NCBI GenBank assembly: GCA_903885555.1
Contig: CAISIV010000091.1
Span: 1-35,906 of the forward strand
Direction: 5' to 3'
From: an uncultured Hyphomicrobiales bacterium
GTDB lineage: Bacteria > Pseudomonadota > Alphaproteobacteria > Rhizobiales > Xanthobacteraceae
DNA: 35,906 nucleotides
Positions within the stretch are counted from its first letter, which is position 1. Each line of letters begins with the position of its first letter. Positions 25,089 through 35,536 of the stretch are shown piece by piece. The translations under genes and the position numbers were made by a program. Under the pieces are notes generated by a model. The model ran no database searches. It saw only the letters and a program-made list of their open reading frames with translations, and had not been told where the DNA came from.

Positions 25089-26387
25089 TCAGGCGCTGGC
25101 CACCGCGACGTTGCGCAGCAGGCTGTCGATCCGCTCGCCGACCTTGGCGACGTTGCGGTGCACACGCGCCTTGTAGCGGGTGACCGCGTCACGATCGACC
25201 ATGAAGACTTCCTTGTCCGGGTAGCTGCGGCCGAAAATATCGATCAGCATGCTGCGGAACCGGCCCGATGGCGTCGCCGCCTCTTCATAGGCCGCATAGT
25301 CGGCCGAGGTCAGCGCGCACAGCAGTGGCGCGAGCCGTGCCGAATGCACCTGGCGATGGCTTTGAATGATCTTGATGATGCGGTCGAGCGGCAGTTCGAC
25401 GCCGGTCTCCGGGCCGATATGCAGCGGCTCGTTCTCGAACGGCCGGCTCAGCGGAAACTGATCGATCAGCCAGTCGCCGAGATGCACGACGTTGTTGCGG
25501 CCGCGGCCGTACAACAGCACATCGTCTTCCGACCGGGCGTACCAGGTGTCGAGACGTTCGATGACGCGATCGAGCGCCTGGCGCGGGATCAATTCGCGGT
25601 ATTGCGTGCCGAAGATGCCGATCGAGGACTTGCCGCGTCCGATGACGTCGAGCACGTCGCCGCTGAGCAGCGGCTGGAACAGGCTGTTGCCGGTGCCGAG
25701 CACGACGAGATCGTATTGCTCGCGCGCCTCATCGAGCGTGCGGAAGTTGAGATGATGCACGTCCGCTTCGCCGGGCAGCAGCGCGTTGATCATGTGAGCG
25801 CCGAGACGATCGCCGAACGTGTCGTCGTCGCCACATGACACCACCGCGACGCTGCACGACGTGACCGGCTTCAGGCGGTCGGTCGGCGTCAGGCGCATCA
25901 GCATTTCGCTCGGGCTGACCGGCGTCGTGCATTCGATGCGGAAGCCGTAGCGGTCGAACAACCGCGCCAGATCGTAGAAGCTTAAGTGGTTGGCAAAGCC
26001 GGCGCGCTTGCTGCCAAGGTCGGTGGCACAATAGCTCAGCACCACGTCCTGCTTGGCAAAACGCAGATGCGTGAAGAGGTCTTCGACGTCGGCGACCTGC
26101 TCGAGCGTGCCAAGCATGACGACGATGTCTGATTTCGCCGCCGCCTTGGCCGGGAAGTCGTCGCCGGCGGTGGCATCGCCCGGCTGATAGCTGCAGCCGT
26201 AGGGCAGCAGGCGTTCCAGCGTTGGCGTGGCGCTCAGATCGAGCACGCGCGCGCCTGCGGGGATGAATTGGGCGGCGAGTTCGGCGCGGGAATCTCTGAG
26301 CGGGAGCGCCAAAGGTTGACCGGAGTGCTGACCGGCCGGTTCGTAGGTCGTCGTGTCGAGGAGTTTACGTTTGACGTGGGCGTTCAT
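25089..26387 (-). CDS. Methyltransferase-like / polysaccharide pyruvyltransferase-like fusion protein
   Basis: A 432-residue protein with two apparent domains. Residues about 35-165 resemble a degenerate class I SAM methyltransferase: IPAGARVLDLSATPTLERLL replaces the glycine-rich loop, then DIVVMLGTLEQVADVEDLFTHL and FYDLARLFDRYGFRI. Residues about 178-400 resemble polysaccharide pyruvyltransferases: VAVVSCGDDDTFGDRLGAHM, YDLVVLGTGNSLFQPLL, GIFGTQYRE, WYARSEDDVLLYGR, HLGDWLIDQFP and IQSHRQVHSARLAPLL. Such proteins act in surface-glycan synthesis, but no other glycan genes are nearby. The loop lacks a clean GxGxG, so the first domain may be catalytically weak. Assignment is by motif reading only. 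Confidence 0.65.
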   Translation of the reverse strand: MNAHVKRKLLDTTTYEPAGQHSGQPLALPLRDSRAELAAQFIPAGARVLDLSATPTLERLLPYGCSYQPGDATAGDDFPAKAAAKSDIVVMLGTLEQVADVEDLFTHLRFAKQDVVLSYCATDLGSKRAGFANHLSFYDLARLFDRYGFRIECTTPVSPSEMLMRLTPTDRLKPVTSCSVAVVSCGDDDTFGDRLGAHMINALLPGEADVHHLNFRTLDEAREQYDLVVLGTGNSLFQPLLSGDVLDVIGRGKSSIGIFGTQYRELIPRQALDRVIERLDTWYARSEDDVLLYGRGRNNVVHLGDWLIDQFPLSRPFENEPLHIGPETGVELPLDRIIKIIQSHRQVHSARLAPLLCALTSADYAAYEEAATPSGRFRSMLIDIFGRSYPDKEVFMVDRDAVTRYKARVHRNVAKVGERIDSLLRNVAVASA

Positions 26388-26495
26388 GTCGCTGTGCCTG
26401 GGTCTCAGACAGCCGTACCCAGCACAAAGCGGCGAATCACCGTGACCTTCGGGTCAATCGTTGGTCCGCCATGGTCAACAAATCGTTAATGTCCG

Positions 26496-27317
26496 TTAAC
26501 GCCAGAAATCCGGCGTGGTTTGCGCGAGGATGCCGCCGAGCCGAACCGGACCGACCTTCACCGCAAGCCCGGTCTTGTCGTCGGTCTCGACCGCAACGCC
26601 GCACAGCGTCGCCGGTCCGCCGGCCGCCTCGAATTTCGAGCCGGGCAATTTGCGCAGGAAGCGGTTGAGCGGCTCGTCCTTGTTCATGCCGATGACCGAT
26701 TCAAAATCGCCGGTCATGCCGACATCGGTCATGAAGGCGGTACCGCCCGGCATGATGCGGTGATCGGCGGTCGGCACATGGGTATGCGTGCCGACGACGA
26801 GGCTGGCGCGGGTGTCGCAAAAATATCCCATCGCCTGCTTCTCGCTGCTCGCCTCGCAATGCATATCGACGATGATGGCGTCGGCGCCCGAACGCAGCGG
26901 ACAGGCGGAAATCTCGCGCTCGACGGCAGCGAAGGGATCGTCCATCGCGTCCATAAAGACGCGGCCCATCGCGTTGATGACCAGCGCGTGTTTGCCGTTC
27001 TTGGTCTCGACCAGAGCGGCGCCGCGTCCCGGCGTGCCCTTCGGATAGTTCGCCGGCCGCACCAAACGCGGCGCGCGCTCGATGAACACCAGCGCCTCGC
27101 GCTGATCCCAGGCGTGATTGCCGAGTGTGACGGCGTCGGCGCCGGCTTCGACCAATTCGTTATAGATGACTTCGGTGATACCGAAACCGCCGGCGGCGTT
27201 CTCGCCATTGATCACGACCAGATCGAGCTTCCAGTCCTTGATCAGTCCCGGCAGACGTTCGTTGACGATCGCACGCCCGGAGCGGCCGAGAATGTCGCCG
27301 ATAAACAAAATACGCAT
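26496..27317 (-). CDS. ymdB: YmdB-type metallophosphoesterase (TIGR00282 family)
   Basis: A 273-residue calcineurin-like phosphoesterase; the Bacillus YmdB homologue hydrolyses 2',3'-cyclic nucleotides. Metal ligands are visible: Asp8 in MRILFIGDILG, Glu39-Asn40 in INGENAAGGFG, Asn67-His68 in LGNHAWD, then the His residues in VDMHCEASSEK and VGTHTHVPTAD. DVGMTGDFESVIGM is the family-typical C-terminal segment. It follows the 5-FCL gene by 12 bases on the same strand, a common pairing in alphaproteobacteria. Confidence 0.92.
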   Translation of the reverse strand: MRILFIGDILGRSGRAIVNERLPGLIKDWKLDLVVINGENAAGGFGITEVIYNELVEAGADAVTLGNHAWDQREALVFIERAPRLVRPANYPKGTPGRGAALVETKNGKHALVINAMGRVFMDAMDDPFAAVEREISACPLRSGADAIIVDMHCEASSEKQAMGYFCDTRASLVVGTHTHVPTADHRIMPGGTAFMTDVGMTGDFESVIGMNKDEPLNRFLRKLPGSKFEAAGGPATLCGVAVETDDKTGLAVKVGPVRLGGILAQTTPDFWR

Positions 27318-27329
27318 TAGCGCAGAGCT

Positions 27330-27920
27330 CTATTTGGGACGGAAATGAATGACTTCGCGTTCCGTTAGCACGAGATCGAGCCGCTCGTCGCGCTCCGTTG
27401 CGGGAACGCGTGCAATTTCCTGTGCGGCGAAGGCAATACCGATGGCGACGATCTTCTTGAGCGCCCGCAATTTGTGCAGGGTCATATCGTAATACCCCGC
27501 GCCGTAGCCGATGCGATGGCCGGCGCGGTCGAATGCCGCCAAGGGAACGATGACGATGTCCGGCGCCACCTCGGCGGCATCAGCCATGGGTTCCCGGATA
27601 CTCCACTGCCCGGTCTCCAGCGGCGCGCCGAAATCCCAGGCCCGCATGATCAGCGGATGCCCGCGCCCGGCGATGCAGGGCAGCGCCAGACTGGCGCCGG
27701 CCTCGGCAAACTTGCGCAACAGCGGTAGCGGATTGATCTCGGTTTTCATCGGCGAATAGGCCGACACGATCATGCCGGGCGCGACCTGAACCGGCAGCGG
27801 ACGCTTGGCAATCGCTTCAGCCGCGGCCTGCCGCACCGTCGGCGGCAAAGCATCGCGCAACGTCAGCGCGACGTTGCGGAGTTCGGCTTTGTGATTTTGG
27901 TTGTCGGATGCGTCAGGCAT
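27330..27920 (-). CDS. fau: 5-formyltetrahydrofolate cyclo-ligase
   Basis: Converts 5-formyl-THF to 5,10-methenyl-THF with ATP in folate one-carbon metabolism. The 196 residues show PGMIVSAYSPMKTEINPLPLL, a REP element in IREPM, DIVIVPLAAFD and the nucleotide-binding GYGAGYYD at 138-145. The ATG at 27918-27920 is chosen; the open frame runs 67 codons further upstream but those codons overlap the 6S RNA and are non-homologous. The E. coli counterpart YgfA is likewise directly downstream of 6S RNA, suggesting co-transcription. Confidence 0.92.
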   Translation of the reverse strand: MPDASDNQNHKAELRNVALTLRDALPPTVRQAAAEAIAKRPLPVQVAPGMIVSAYSPMKTEINPLPLLRKFAEAGASLALPCIAGRGHPLIMRAWDFGAPLETGQWSIREPMADAAEVAPDIVIVPLAAFDRAGHRIGYGAGYYDMTLHKLRALKKIVAIGIAFAAQEIARVPATERDERLDLVLTEREVIHFRPK

Positions 27921-27954
27921 TTCGCCGTCAAAAATGAGTGCGGAGCCGCGATGG

Positions 27955-28125
27955 CCGTCAGAGCGTGATCCCGGGAACCTACTGTTGTAGGTGGGCGCCA
28001 TATGACCGAGCCCACGAGCCCGGCCAGGGACAGCTCCCGAAGGAATCGTAAGGCCCCGGGGAATGTTGCCCTGTCGCACCTCACAGCCCCGCAAGGCCAA
28101 TGTAGTGCTTCGCAGCCTCAAGCGC
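27955..28125 (-). ncRNA. ssrS: 6S RNA (ends approximate)
   Basis: Abundant RNA that mimics an open promoter and sequesters sigma70 RNA polymerase. Two things support it. First, the gene-free stretch lies between zapA and 5-FCL, exactly the zapA-ssrS-ygfA order of E. coli and many proteobacteria. Second, the minus-strand sequence is strongly structured: hairpin ACCTAC-AACA-GTAGGT, hairpin GTGGGC...GCCCAC enclosing CTCGGTC, and the segments GACAGGGCAACATTCCCCGG and GGGAGCTGTCCCTGGCC. The terminal stem was not resolved by eye, so both ends are uncertain by about 20 nt. Confidence 0.72.
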
Positions 28126-28188
28126 CATGCTCTTAAAGGGATTGGCGCTTATTTCGTTCCCCCGCTTCTTGACGAAGAGGTAAACGGC

Positions 28189-28572
28189 TTATCCGATAGC
28201 GACGCCGGAACCGAGGCTTTGGTTAAGCTTCTTGGTGATGCCTTCGAGCCGCTCGGCGGCCGAATTGAAGGCGCCGACCACGGCATCCGACGCCGCCTTG
28301 GCGCGGTCGGAGGAAACGACGCGGGCATCGCGCAACGCGTTGAGTTCCTCTTCCATGCGCCGCATGTTGTGCGCAGCCTCCGACATTTCGTCCGCCACCA
28401 TCAAGGCCGCCATCACTGTGAGACGGGTATCGCCGATCTCGCCGAACTGCTTGCGCAACCCTTCGATGCGCTGGTCGATGTCGCGCGCCAGCATTTGCAG
28501 ATGTTCTTCTTGACCGTCTTCACAAGCGAGACGGAACTGGCGGCCGGCAATGGTGGCATTGACTGAAGCCAT
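28189..28572 (-). CDS. zapA: Cell-division protein ZapA
   Basis: Cross-links FtsZ filaments at the Z-ring. The 127-residue product starts MASVNATIAGRQFRLACEDG with LQMLARDIDQRIEGLRKQFG, then a helical tail LMVADEMSEAAHNMRRMEEE, matching ZapA's globular head and dimerising coiled coil; the C-terminal extension (about 90-127) is helical and Ser/Ala-rich. It is five bases downstream of the coiled-coil partner gene, and 6S RNA follows it. Confidence 0.93.
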   Translation of the reverse strand: MASVNATIAGRQFRLACEDGQEEHLQMLARDIDQRIEGLRKQFGEIGDTRLTVMAALMVADEMSEAAHNMRRMEEELNALRDARVVSSDRAKAASDAVVGAFNSAAERLEGITKKLNQSLGSGVAIG

Positions 28573-28577
28573 TAGGA

Positions 28578-28856
28578 CTACTCGTTGCTGTCGAGAACCG
28601 ACTGTATCGATGCGATGGCGGTGTCGAGACGCTGCGCGATGTCGCGGTTGGCGGCTTCAAGCTGGCGCGCGCGGGCGGCTTCGCCATCCAGCGTATTGGC
28701 CAGCCGGGTGCGGTCGAGACCGAGCGCCTGGACCTGGGCGGCCAGCGCTTCTTCGCTGCGGTCGGCCTCGCGGCGTCGTTCAACGGCGGCATCGAGTGCG
28801 TCGAGCGCATGCGCCAGACGTTTGACAGCGTTGTCGATTGCACTTTGCTCGGTCAT
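28578..28856 (-). CDS. Coiled-coil Z-ring partner protein (DUF4164 / ZauP-like)
   Basis: A 92-residue, almost wholly helical acidic/basic heptad protein (AIDNAVKRLAHALDALDAAV, LANTLDGEAARARQLEAANR, IAQRLDTAIASIQSVLD) of the DUF4164 family. Caulobacter ZauP, a coiled-coil protein encoded just upstream of zapA, acts with ZapA to focus the Z-ring; this gene occupies the same place. The ATG at 28854-28856 gives the usual MTEQSAIDNAV start; in-frame starts 16 and 24 codons upstream exist but the extra residues are not conserved in style. The five-base gap to zapA suggests coupled translation. Confidence 0.82.
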   Translation of the reverse strand: MTEQSAIDNAVKRLAHALDALDAAVERRREADRSEEALAAQVQALGLDRTRLANTLDGEAARARQLEAANRDIAQRLDTAIASIQSVLDSNE

Positions 28857-29095
28857 GAGCGGACTGGTTCGGTCCTGAGGCGGCTGGCCGTCGCCGCCGG
28901 CCATTCCGAAAAACTCTTGCGGCAGCAATTGTTTAGGCGAAGAACCTTACGTGGCGCGCGACCCTTGCGTCAACGCTCGGCGTCAGGTTTACCCCGATGT
29001 TTTCGGACGCCTGTGCATGGCCGCGCTGTCAAGCCGCCGTCACATTGACTCAAGGGCCTCACATGCTATCCAGCCCCACGAAAAAGGCCTTTTCC
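28857..29095. other. Divergent intergenic region zauP-like / tkt
   Basis: About 240 bp between divergent genes. It must hold promoters for both the zapA pair and the tkt cluster, but no confident -35/-10 set or CbbR-type operator was recognised. Near the right end are two candidate ribosome sites for tkt. A 12-bp palindrome AAAAGGCCTTTT (29082-29093) overlaps the one used by the ATG at 29096. Confidence 0.5.
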
Positions 29096-31129
29096 ATGAA
29101 TGTAAAAGCGTCCTCGACCGCCGTGGCGTCCGCTGCGGCTTCCGCCGTCGCCCCGGCCCAAATGGCCAACGCCATCCGCGCCTTGGCGATGGACGCGGTC
29201 GAGCAGGCCAAATCCGGCCACCCCGGCCTGCCGATGGGCGCGGCCGACGTGGCGACCGTGCTGTTCACGCAATTCCTGAAATTTGATCCCAGCGATCCAC
29301 ATTGGGCCGACCGCGACCGCTTCGTGCTGTCGGCCGGCCACGGCTCGATGCTGATCTACGCGCTGCTGTATCTCACCGGCTATGCGTCGGTGTCGCTCGA
29401 CGACATCAAGAAATTCCGCCAGCTCGGCTCCAAGACGCCGGGCCATCCGGAAAACTTCATCACCACCGGCATCGAGACCACCACCGGCCCGCTCGGCCAG
29501 GGCATCGCCAATGCCGTCGGCATGGCGATCGCCGAACGCCACATGGCGGCGGTGTTCGGCAACGAGGTCGTCGACCACAAGACCTACGTGCTGTGCTCCG
29601 ACGGCGACCTGATGGAAGGCATCAGCCAGGAAGCCATCGCACTGGCAGGCCATTTGAAGCTGAACCGACTGATCGTGTTGTTCGACGACAACGGCATCTC
29701 GATCGACGGCGCATTGTCGCTGTCGGATTCGACCGACCAGGTGAAGCGTTTCGAGGCGTCGGGCTGGACCGCGGTGCGCGTCGACGGTCACGATCAAGCG
29801 GCCGTCGCCGCGGCGCTGACCAAAGCACAGAGCGCCGACAAGCCGACGCTGATCGCCTGTAAGACCACCATCGGCTACGGCTCGCCGAACAAGGCCGGCA
29901 AGTCGTCGTCGCACGGCTCGCCGCTTGGCGCCGACGAGATCAAGGCGACGCGCGAGAAACTCGGCTGGACGCACGGGCCGTTCGACATTCCCGCCGACAT
30001 TCTCAATGCATGGCGTGCCGCCGGCGCGCGCTCGACAGACGCACATGCCGCCTGGAGCAAGAAGCTCGCCGCGCTCGATCCAGCACAACGCGCTGAGTTC
30101 GAACGCCGCATGAAAGGCGACTTGCCGGTCAAGGCACTGGCCGACGCTGTGAAGTCGCTGAAGCAATCGCTCGCCGCGACACCGAAAGAAATCGCCACCC
30201 GTACCGCCTCGGAGCTCACGCTCGAGTCGCTGGTGCCGGCGGTGCCGGAAATGATCGGCGGCTCGGCCGATCTCACCGGCTCCAACAACACCCGCACCAA
30301 GTCGATGAAGACGCTGTCGGCCGCCGACTACGCCGGCCGCTTCATCCATTACGGCATTCGCGAACACGGCATGGCCGCGGCGATGAACGGCATGGCGCTG
30401 CATGGCGGCATCATCCCCTACTCCGGCGGCTTCCTGATCTTCTCCGATTATTGCCGGCCCTCGATCCGTCTCGCCGCTTTGATGGGCGAGCGCGTCATTC
30501 ACGTCATGACGCATGACTCGATCGGCCTTGGCGAAGACGGCCCGACGCATCAGCCTGTCGAGCATCTCGCCGCACTGCGCGCGATCCCGAATTTGCTGGT
30601 CTTCCGTCCCTGCGACGTGGTCGAGACCGTCGAGTGCTGGCAACTCGCGCTCGAAGCCAAGGACCGTCCGAGCGTGCTGGCGCTGACCCGCCAGAACCTG
30701 CCGCAGGTTTCGCAAAACTTTCTCGACACCAACCGTTGCGCCGCCGGCGCCTACGAGATCGCCGCGGCCGAGGGCAAGGCCCAGGTCTCGATCTTCGCCA
30801 CCGGCTCGGAAGTCGCCATCGCGCTCGATGCCAAAAAGCTGCTGGCCGCCAAGGGCGTGCAGGCGCGCGTGGTGTCGATCCCCTGCTTCGAATTGCTGCT
30901 GGAAGCGCCCGAGGAAAAGCGCCGCGCCATCATCGGCGACGCGCCGGTCAAGATCGGCGTCGAAGCCGCGGTCCGCATGGGCTGGGACGCCATCATCGGT
31001 TCCGACGGCGCTTTCGTCGGCATGAACTCGTTCGGCGCCAGCGCGCCGTTCAAGGAACTCTACAAGAGCTTCGGCATCACCGCCGAAGCCATCGCCGACG
31101 CGGCGACGCAGAAGCTTTCGAAGAGCTGA
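29096..31129 (+). CDS. tkt: Transketolase
   Basis: TPP-dependent transfer of two-carbon units in the pentose-phosphate and Calvin cycles. The 677-residue product shows [34 protein letters not shown], the TPP/Mg motif [13 protein letters not shown], the pyrimidine-domain segment [39 protein letters not shown] and [12 protein letters not shown]. An Ala/Ser-rich lead of about 20 residues precedes the conserved [13 protein letters not shown]. The start is either ATG 29096 (AAGG eight bases upstream) or ATG 29063 (AAGGG seven bases upstream); both are plausible. It is first in a tkt-gap-pgk-fba cluster. Confidence 0.96.
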   Translation: MNVKASSTAVASAAASAVAPAQMANAIRALAMDAVEQAKSGHPGLPMGAADVATVLFTQFLKFDPSDPHWADRDRFVLSAGHGSMLIYALLYLTGYASVSLDDIKKFRQLGSKTPGHPENFITTGIETTTGPLGQGIANAVGMAIAERHMAAVFGNEVVDHKTYVLCSDGDLMEGISQEAIALAGHLKLNRLIVLFDDNGISIDGALSLSDSTDQVKRFEASGWTAVRVDGHDQAAVAAALTKAQSADKPTLIACKTTIGYGSPNKAGKSSSHGSPLGADEIKATREKLGWTHGPFDIPADILNAWRAAGARSTDAHAAWSKKLAALDPAQRAEFERRMKGDLPVKALADAVKSLKQSLAATPKEIATRTASELTLESLVPAVPEMIGGSADLTGSNNTRTKSMKTLSAADYAGRFIHYGIREHGMAAAMNGMALHGGIIPYSGGFLIFSDYCRPSIRLAALMGERVIHVMTHDSIGLGEDGPTHQPVEHLAALRAIPNLLVFRPCDVVETVECWQLALEAKDRPSVLALTRQNLPQVSQNFLDTNRCAAGAYEIAAAEGKAQVSIFATGSEVAIALDAKKLLAAKGVQARVVSIPCFELLLEAPEEKRRAIIGDAPVKIGVEAAVRMGWDAIIGSDGAFVGMNSFGASAPFKELYKSFGITAEAIADAATQKLSKS

Positions 31130-31193
31130 CGCGGCACTATATATCAGGCCGGGGCCCGCCGGGGCCGCGCCACACTGACCGGGAGCGACTGCT

Positions 31194-32201
<1,008 letters not shown>

Positions 32202-32222
32202 TCGAGCGCGCGGGGGCCGCTC

Positions 32223-33419
<1,197 letters not shown>

Positions 33420-33462
33420 CGGCAACGCCGTGTAAATCTGGATTGCGATAGAGGGGACGACA

Positions 33463-34488
33463 ATGAATCTCGATGACCTGAATAAAGTGGCGAAAGCCAT
33501 GGTCGCGCCCGGCAAGGGCATTCTGGCGGCCGACGAATCCACCGGCACGATCAAGAAGCGCTTCGACGCCATCGGCACCGAAAATACCGAGGACAATCGC
33601 CGCGACTATCGCGAAATGATGTTCCGCACCACCGAGGCGATGAAGAACCACATCTCCGGCGTCATCCTCTATGACGAGACCATCTGGCAGAAGGCCAAGG
33701 ACGGCACGCCGCTGGTCGACATCATCAAGAAGGCCGGCGCGCTGCCCGGTATCAAAGTCGACGAAGGCATCAAGCCGCTGCCGAATTGCCCGGGGGAAGT
33801 CGTCACCATCGGCCTCGACAAGCTCGCCGACCGGCTGCCGAAATATTACGACCAGGGCGCGCGCTTTGCGAAGTGGCGCGCGGTGATCGATATCGGCGCT
33901 GGTATCCCGAGCTATGATTGCATCCACGCCAACGCCCATGCGCTCGCGCGCTACGCAGCGTTGTGTCAGGACGCGCAGATTGTCCCGATCGTCGAGCCGG
34001 AAGTGCTGATGGACGGCAATCACGACATGGCAGCCTGCGAGAAGGTCACCACCTGGATTCTCAAAGAGACGTTCCAGGAATTATTCTACGCCAAGGTCGC
34101 GCTCGAAGGCATCGTGCTCAAGCCGAACATGATCGTGCCGGGCAAAGGCTCGAAGACGCGCGCGACTTACGAGCAGGTCGCCGAAGCCACGGTGCGCGTG
34201 CTGAAGAACTGCGTGCCGGGATCAGTGCCGGGCATCGCATTCCTGTCGGGCGGCCAGACCGACGAGGAAGCCACCGCCAACCTCGACGCCATGAACAAGA
34301 TCGGCAACCTGCCCTGGGCTTTGACCTTCTCCTACGGCCGCGCGCTGCAGGCCGCGCCGCAGAAGACCTGGTCCGGCAAGAGCGAGAACGTTGCCGCCGC
34401 TCAGCGCGCCTTCAACCACCGCGCCAAGATGAACAGCCTCGCCGCGCTCGGTCAGTGGATGGCCGATCTGGAAAAGAAGGCGGCGTAA
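33463..34488 (+). CDS. fba: Fructose-bisphosphate aldolase, class I
   Basis: Cleaves or forms fructose-1,6-bisphosphate through a Schiff base. The 341-residue product has the eukaryotic-type class I signature: KGILAADESTGTIKKRF, GVILYDETIWQ, VPIVEPEVLMDG, the Schiff-base Lys220 in GIVLKPNMIVPGKGSKT, and FLSGGQTDEEAT. It is not the zinc-dependent class II enzyme that many bacteria carry. GAGGGG precedes the ATG by about six bases, and the gap to pgk is 43 bp. It is the last gene of the cluster and is followed by a palindromic repeat and a terminator. Confidence 0.96.
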   Translation: MNLDDLNKVAKAMVAPGKGILAADESTGTIKKRFDAIGTENTEDNRRDYREMMFRTTEAMKNHISGVILYDETIWQKAKDGTPLVDIIKKAGALPGIKVDEGIKPLPNCPGEVVTIGLDKLADRLPKYYDQGARFAKWRAVIDIGAGIPSYDCIHANAHALARYAALCQDAQIVPIVEPEVLMDGNHDMAACEKVTTWILKETFQELFYAKVALEGIVLKPNMIVPGKGSKTRATYEQVAEATVRVLKNCVPGSVPGIAFLSGGQTDEEATANLDAMNKIGNLPWALTFSYGRALQAAPQKTWSGKSENVAAAQRAFNHRAKMNSLAALGQWMADLEKKAA

Positions 34489-34489
34489 T

Positions 34490-34612
34490 CCTGTCCCGGG
34501 CGCAGCGCAGCACGCTTGTGATGCGCTGCAGACCCGGGATCGTTACGTTCCGTGCTTTGAAGATCCCGGCTCTGCATTGCATCATTTCATGATGCAATGC
34601 GTCCGGGACAGG
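34490..34612. repeat. Palindromic intergenic repeat (type C)
   Basis: Outer arms CCTGTCCCGG (34490-34499) and CCGGGACAGG (34603-34612) enclose further hairpins, including the perfect 11-bp GCATTGCATCA-TTTCA-TGATGCAATGC (34574-34600), GCAGCGCA...TGCGCTGC and a CCCGGGATC/GATCCCGG pair. It begins one base after the fba stop codon. A third structural class of dispersed palindromic element in this window. Confidence 0.72.
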
Positions 34613-34617
34613 AAACA

Positions 34618-34647
34618 AAAAAGGCCGCCTTCGCAGGCGGCCTTTTT
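34618..34647. terminator. Bidirectional Rho-independent terminator
   Basis: GGCCGCCT-TCGC-AGGCGGCC (8-bp stem, four-base loop) flanked by an A-run on the left and T-run on the right, so it can work both for fba from the left and for the small exported protein gene from the right. Confidence 0.88.
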
Positions 34648-34675
34648 CTTTTCACGCGTTACGCTACGCGACGCA

Positions 34676-35023
34676 TTACGGACAGTCGGTGCGGCTGACG
34701 GTCTTCTCGCCCAGCAAGTCTTCCTTGTGGACGGTGCGCGTGGCGCAATCGCCGGTCGGACCGTTACCTGTGGTCGTCGTCGTGGTCCTCGACTCGGTGC
34801 CGAGGAAGCCGCCGCGTTCATGCGTGGTTACGCTGGTCGACGGCGCCTGCTCGACGATGACCGGAGTCTGACGTTGTTCGATCACCACCGGCGGCGGCGC
34901 CACGCGGCGCTCTTCGACGATAACGCCCGGACGGCGCTCCTCGATAATCGTGGTCTGCGCCGAAGCGGCCAATGAACCGAAAGCGGTCGCAGCCAGCGCC
35001 AAAGTGAGAACGTGGAACTTCAT
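34676..35023 (-). CDS. Small exported Thr/Val-rich protein, paralogue 1
   Basis: A 115-residue protein of unknown function. A Sec signal (1-23, ending ASA-Q) is followed by a repetitive VIVEERR/VVIEQRQ/PVIVEQ region, then HERGGFLGTESRTTTTTTGN and a C-terminal block GDCATRTVHKEDLLGEKTVS ending TDC with two cysteines that could form a disulfide. The ATG at 35021-35023 starts the signal peptide and has GGAGGG about six bases upstream; an in-frame ATG 26 codons earlier adds unrelated residues. It is clearly related to the next gene and ends at its own terminator. Periplasmic location is predicted. Confidence 0.8.
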   Translation of the reverse strand: MKFHVLTLALAATAFGSLAASAQTTIIEERRPGVIVEERRVAPPPVVIEQRQTPVIVEQAPSTSVTTHERGGFLGTESRTTTTTTGNGPTGDCATRTVHKEDLLGEKTVSRTDCP

Positions 35024-35105
35024 TGTACCCTCCTGCATTCGCATCGAATGCTCAGCCCCGATAACGCGCTTGTGCGGGGTAAGTTCCCTGCAATTGCGCA
35101 TGATG

Positions 35106-35135
35106 AAAAAGGTCGCGCAAATGCGCGGCCTTTTT
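35106..35135 (-). terminator. Rho-independent terminator of paralogue 2
   Basis: AAAAAGGTCGCGC-AAAT-GCGCGGCCTTTTT (13-bp stem with one G-T pair) begins about 20 bases beyond the paralogue 2 stop; with A- and T-runs on both sides it could act in either direction. Confidence 0.85.
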
Positions 35136-35155
35136 CAGTCATGGTGATCGCTGCG

Positions 35156-35446
35156 TCAGTCGCAGGTGGTCTTGGATACCGTCTTGTCGCCGGTCAGACC
35201 TTCCTTGTGAACGGTCTTGTTGGTGCAGTCGCCGGAAACGCCTGCGCCTGTGGTGGTCGTCGTGCTTTTCTTCTCGGTGCCGAGCAGACCGCCGCGTTCC
35301 TTGACGGTGGTCGAGGTGGCCGGCGTTTCGGACTGGATCGTCACCGACGGGCTTGAGCGCTCTTCGATCACGGTGGTCTGGGCATTCGCGGCAATCGCGC
35401 CAAAGGCTGTCACGGCCAGTGCGAGGGTAAGGACGTTGAGCTTCAT
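35156..35446 (-). CDS. Small exported Thr/Val-rich protein, paralogue 2
   Basis: A 96-residue homologue of the neighbouring paralogue 1. The signal peptide [20 protein letters not shown] is nearly the same, followed by [30 protein letters not shown] and [20 protein letters not shown] ending TTC. It lacks the extra VIVEERR-type repeats of paralogue 1. ATG at 35444-35446 with GGAGG closely upstream. Each copy has its own terminator, so they are probably separate transcripts. Function is unknown; periplasmic location is predicted. Confidence 0.8.
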   Translation of the reverse strand: MKLNVLTLALAVTAFGAIAANAQTTVIEERSSPSVTIQSETPATSTTVKERGGLLGTEKKSTTTTTGAGVSGDCTNKTVHKEGLTGDKTVSKTTCD

Positions 35447-35536
35447 GGTCGCCTCCTGCTAAAGGGAACTCCGCAGACAACGCCCTGCTCCGCTCACCGT
35501 TCCAAAAACACCCAAGGATCAATAAGGATAAAAACC

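Noticed and set aside
26484-26500. GTTAA-N6-TTAAC near the ymdB stop as a CtrA site
   Set aside because: Spacing is six rather than seven and part of it is the ymdB stop codon. It is upstream of the fusion-protein gene but too weak to call.
29082-29093. AAAAGGCCTTTT palindrome before tkt as an operator
   Set aside because: Only 12 bp and explained by the AAGG ribosome site plus adjoining A/T runs; recorded in the tkt entries only.
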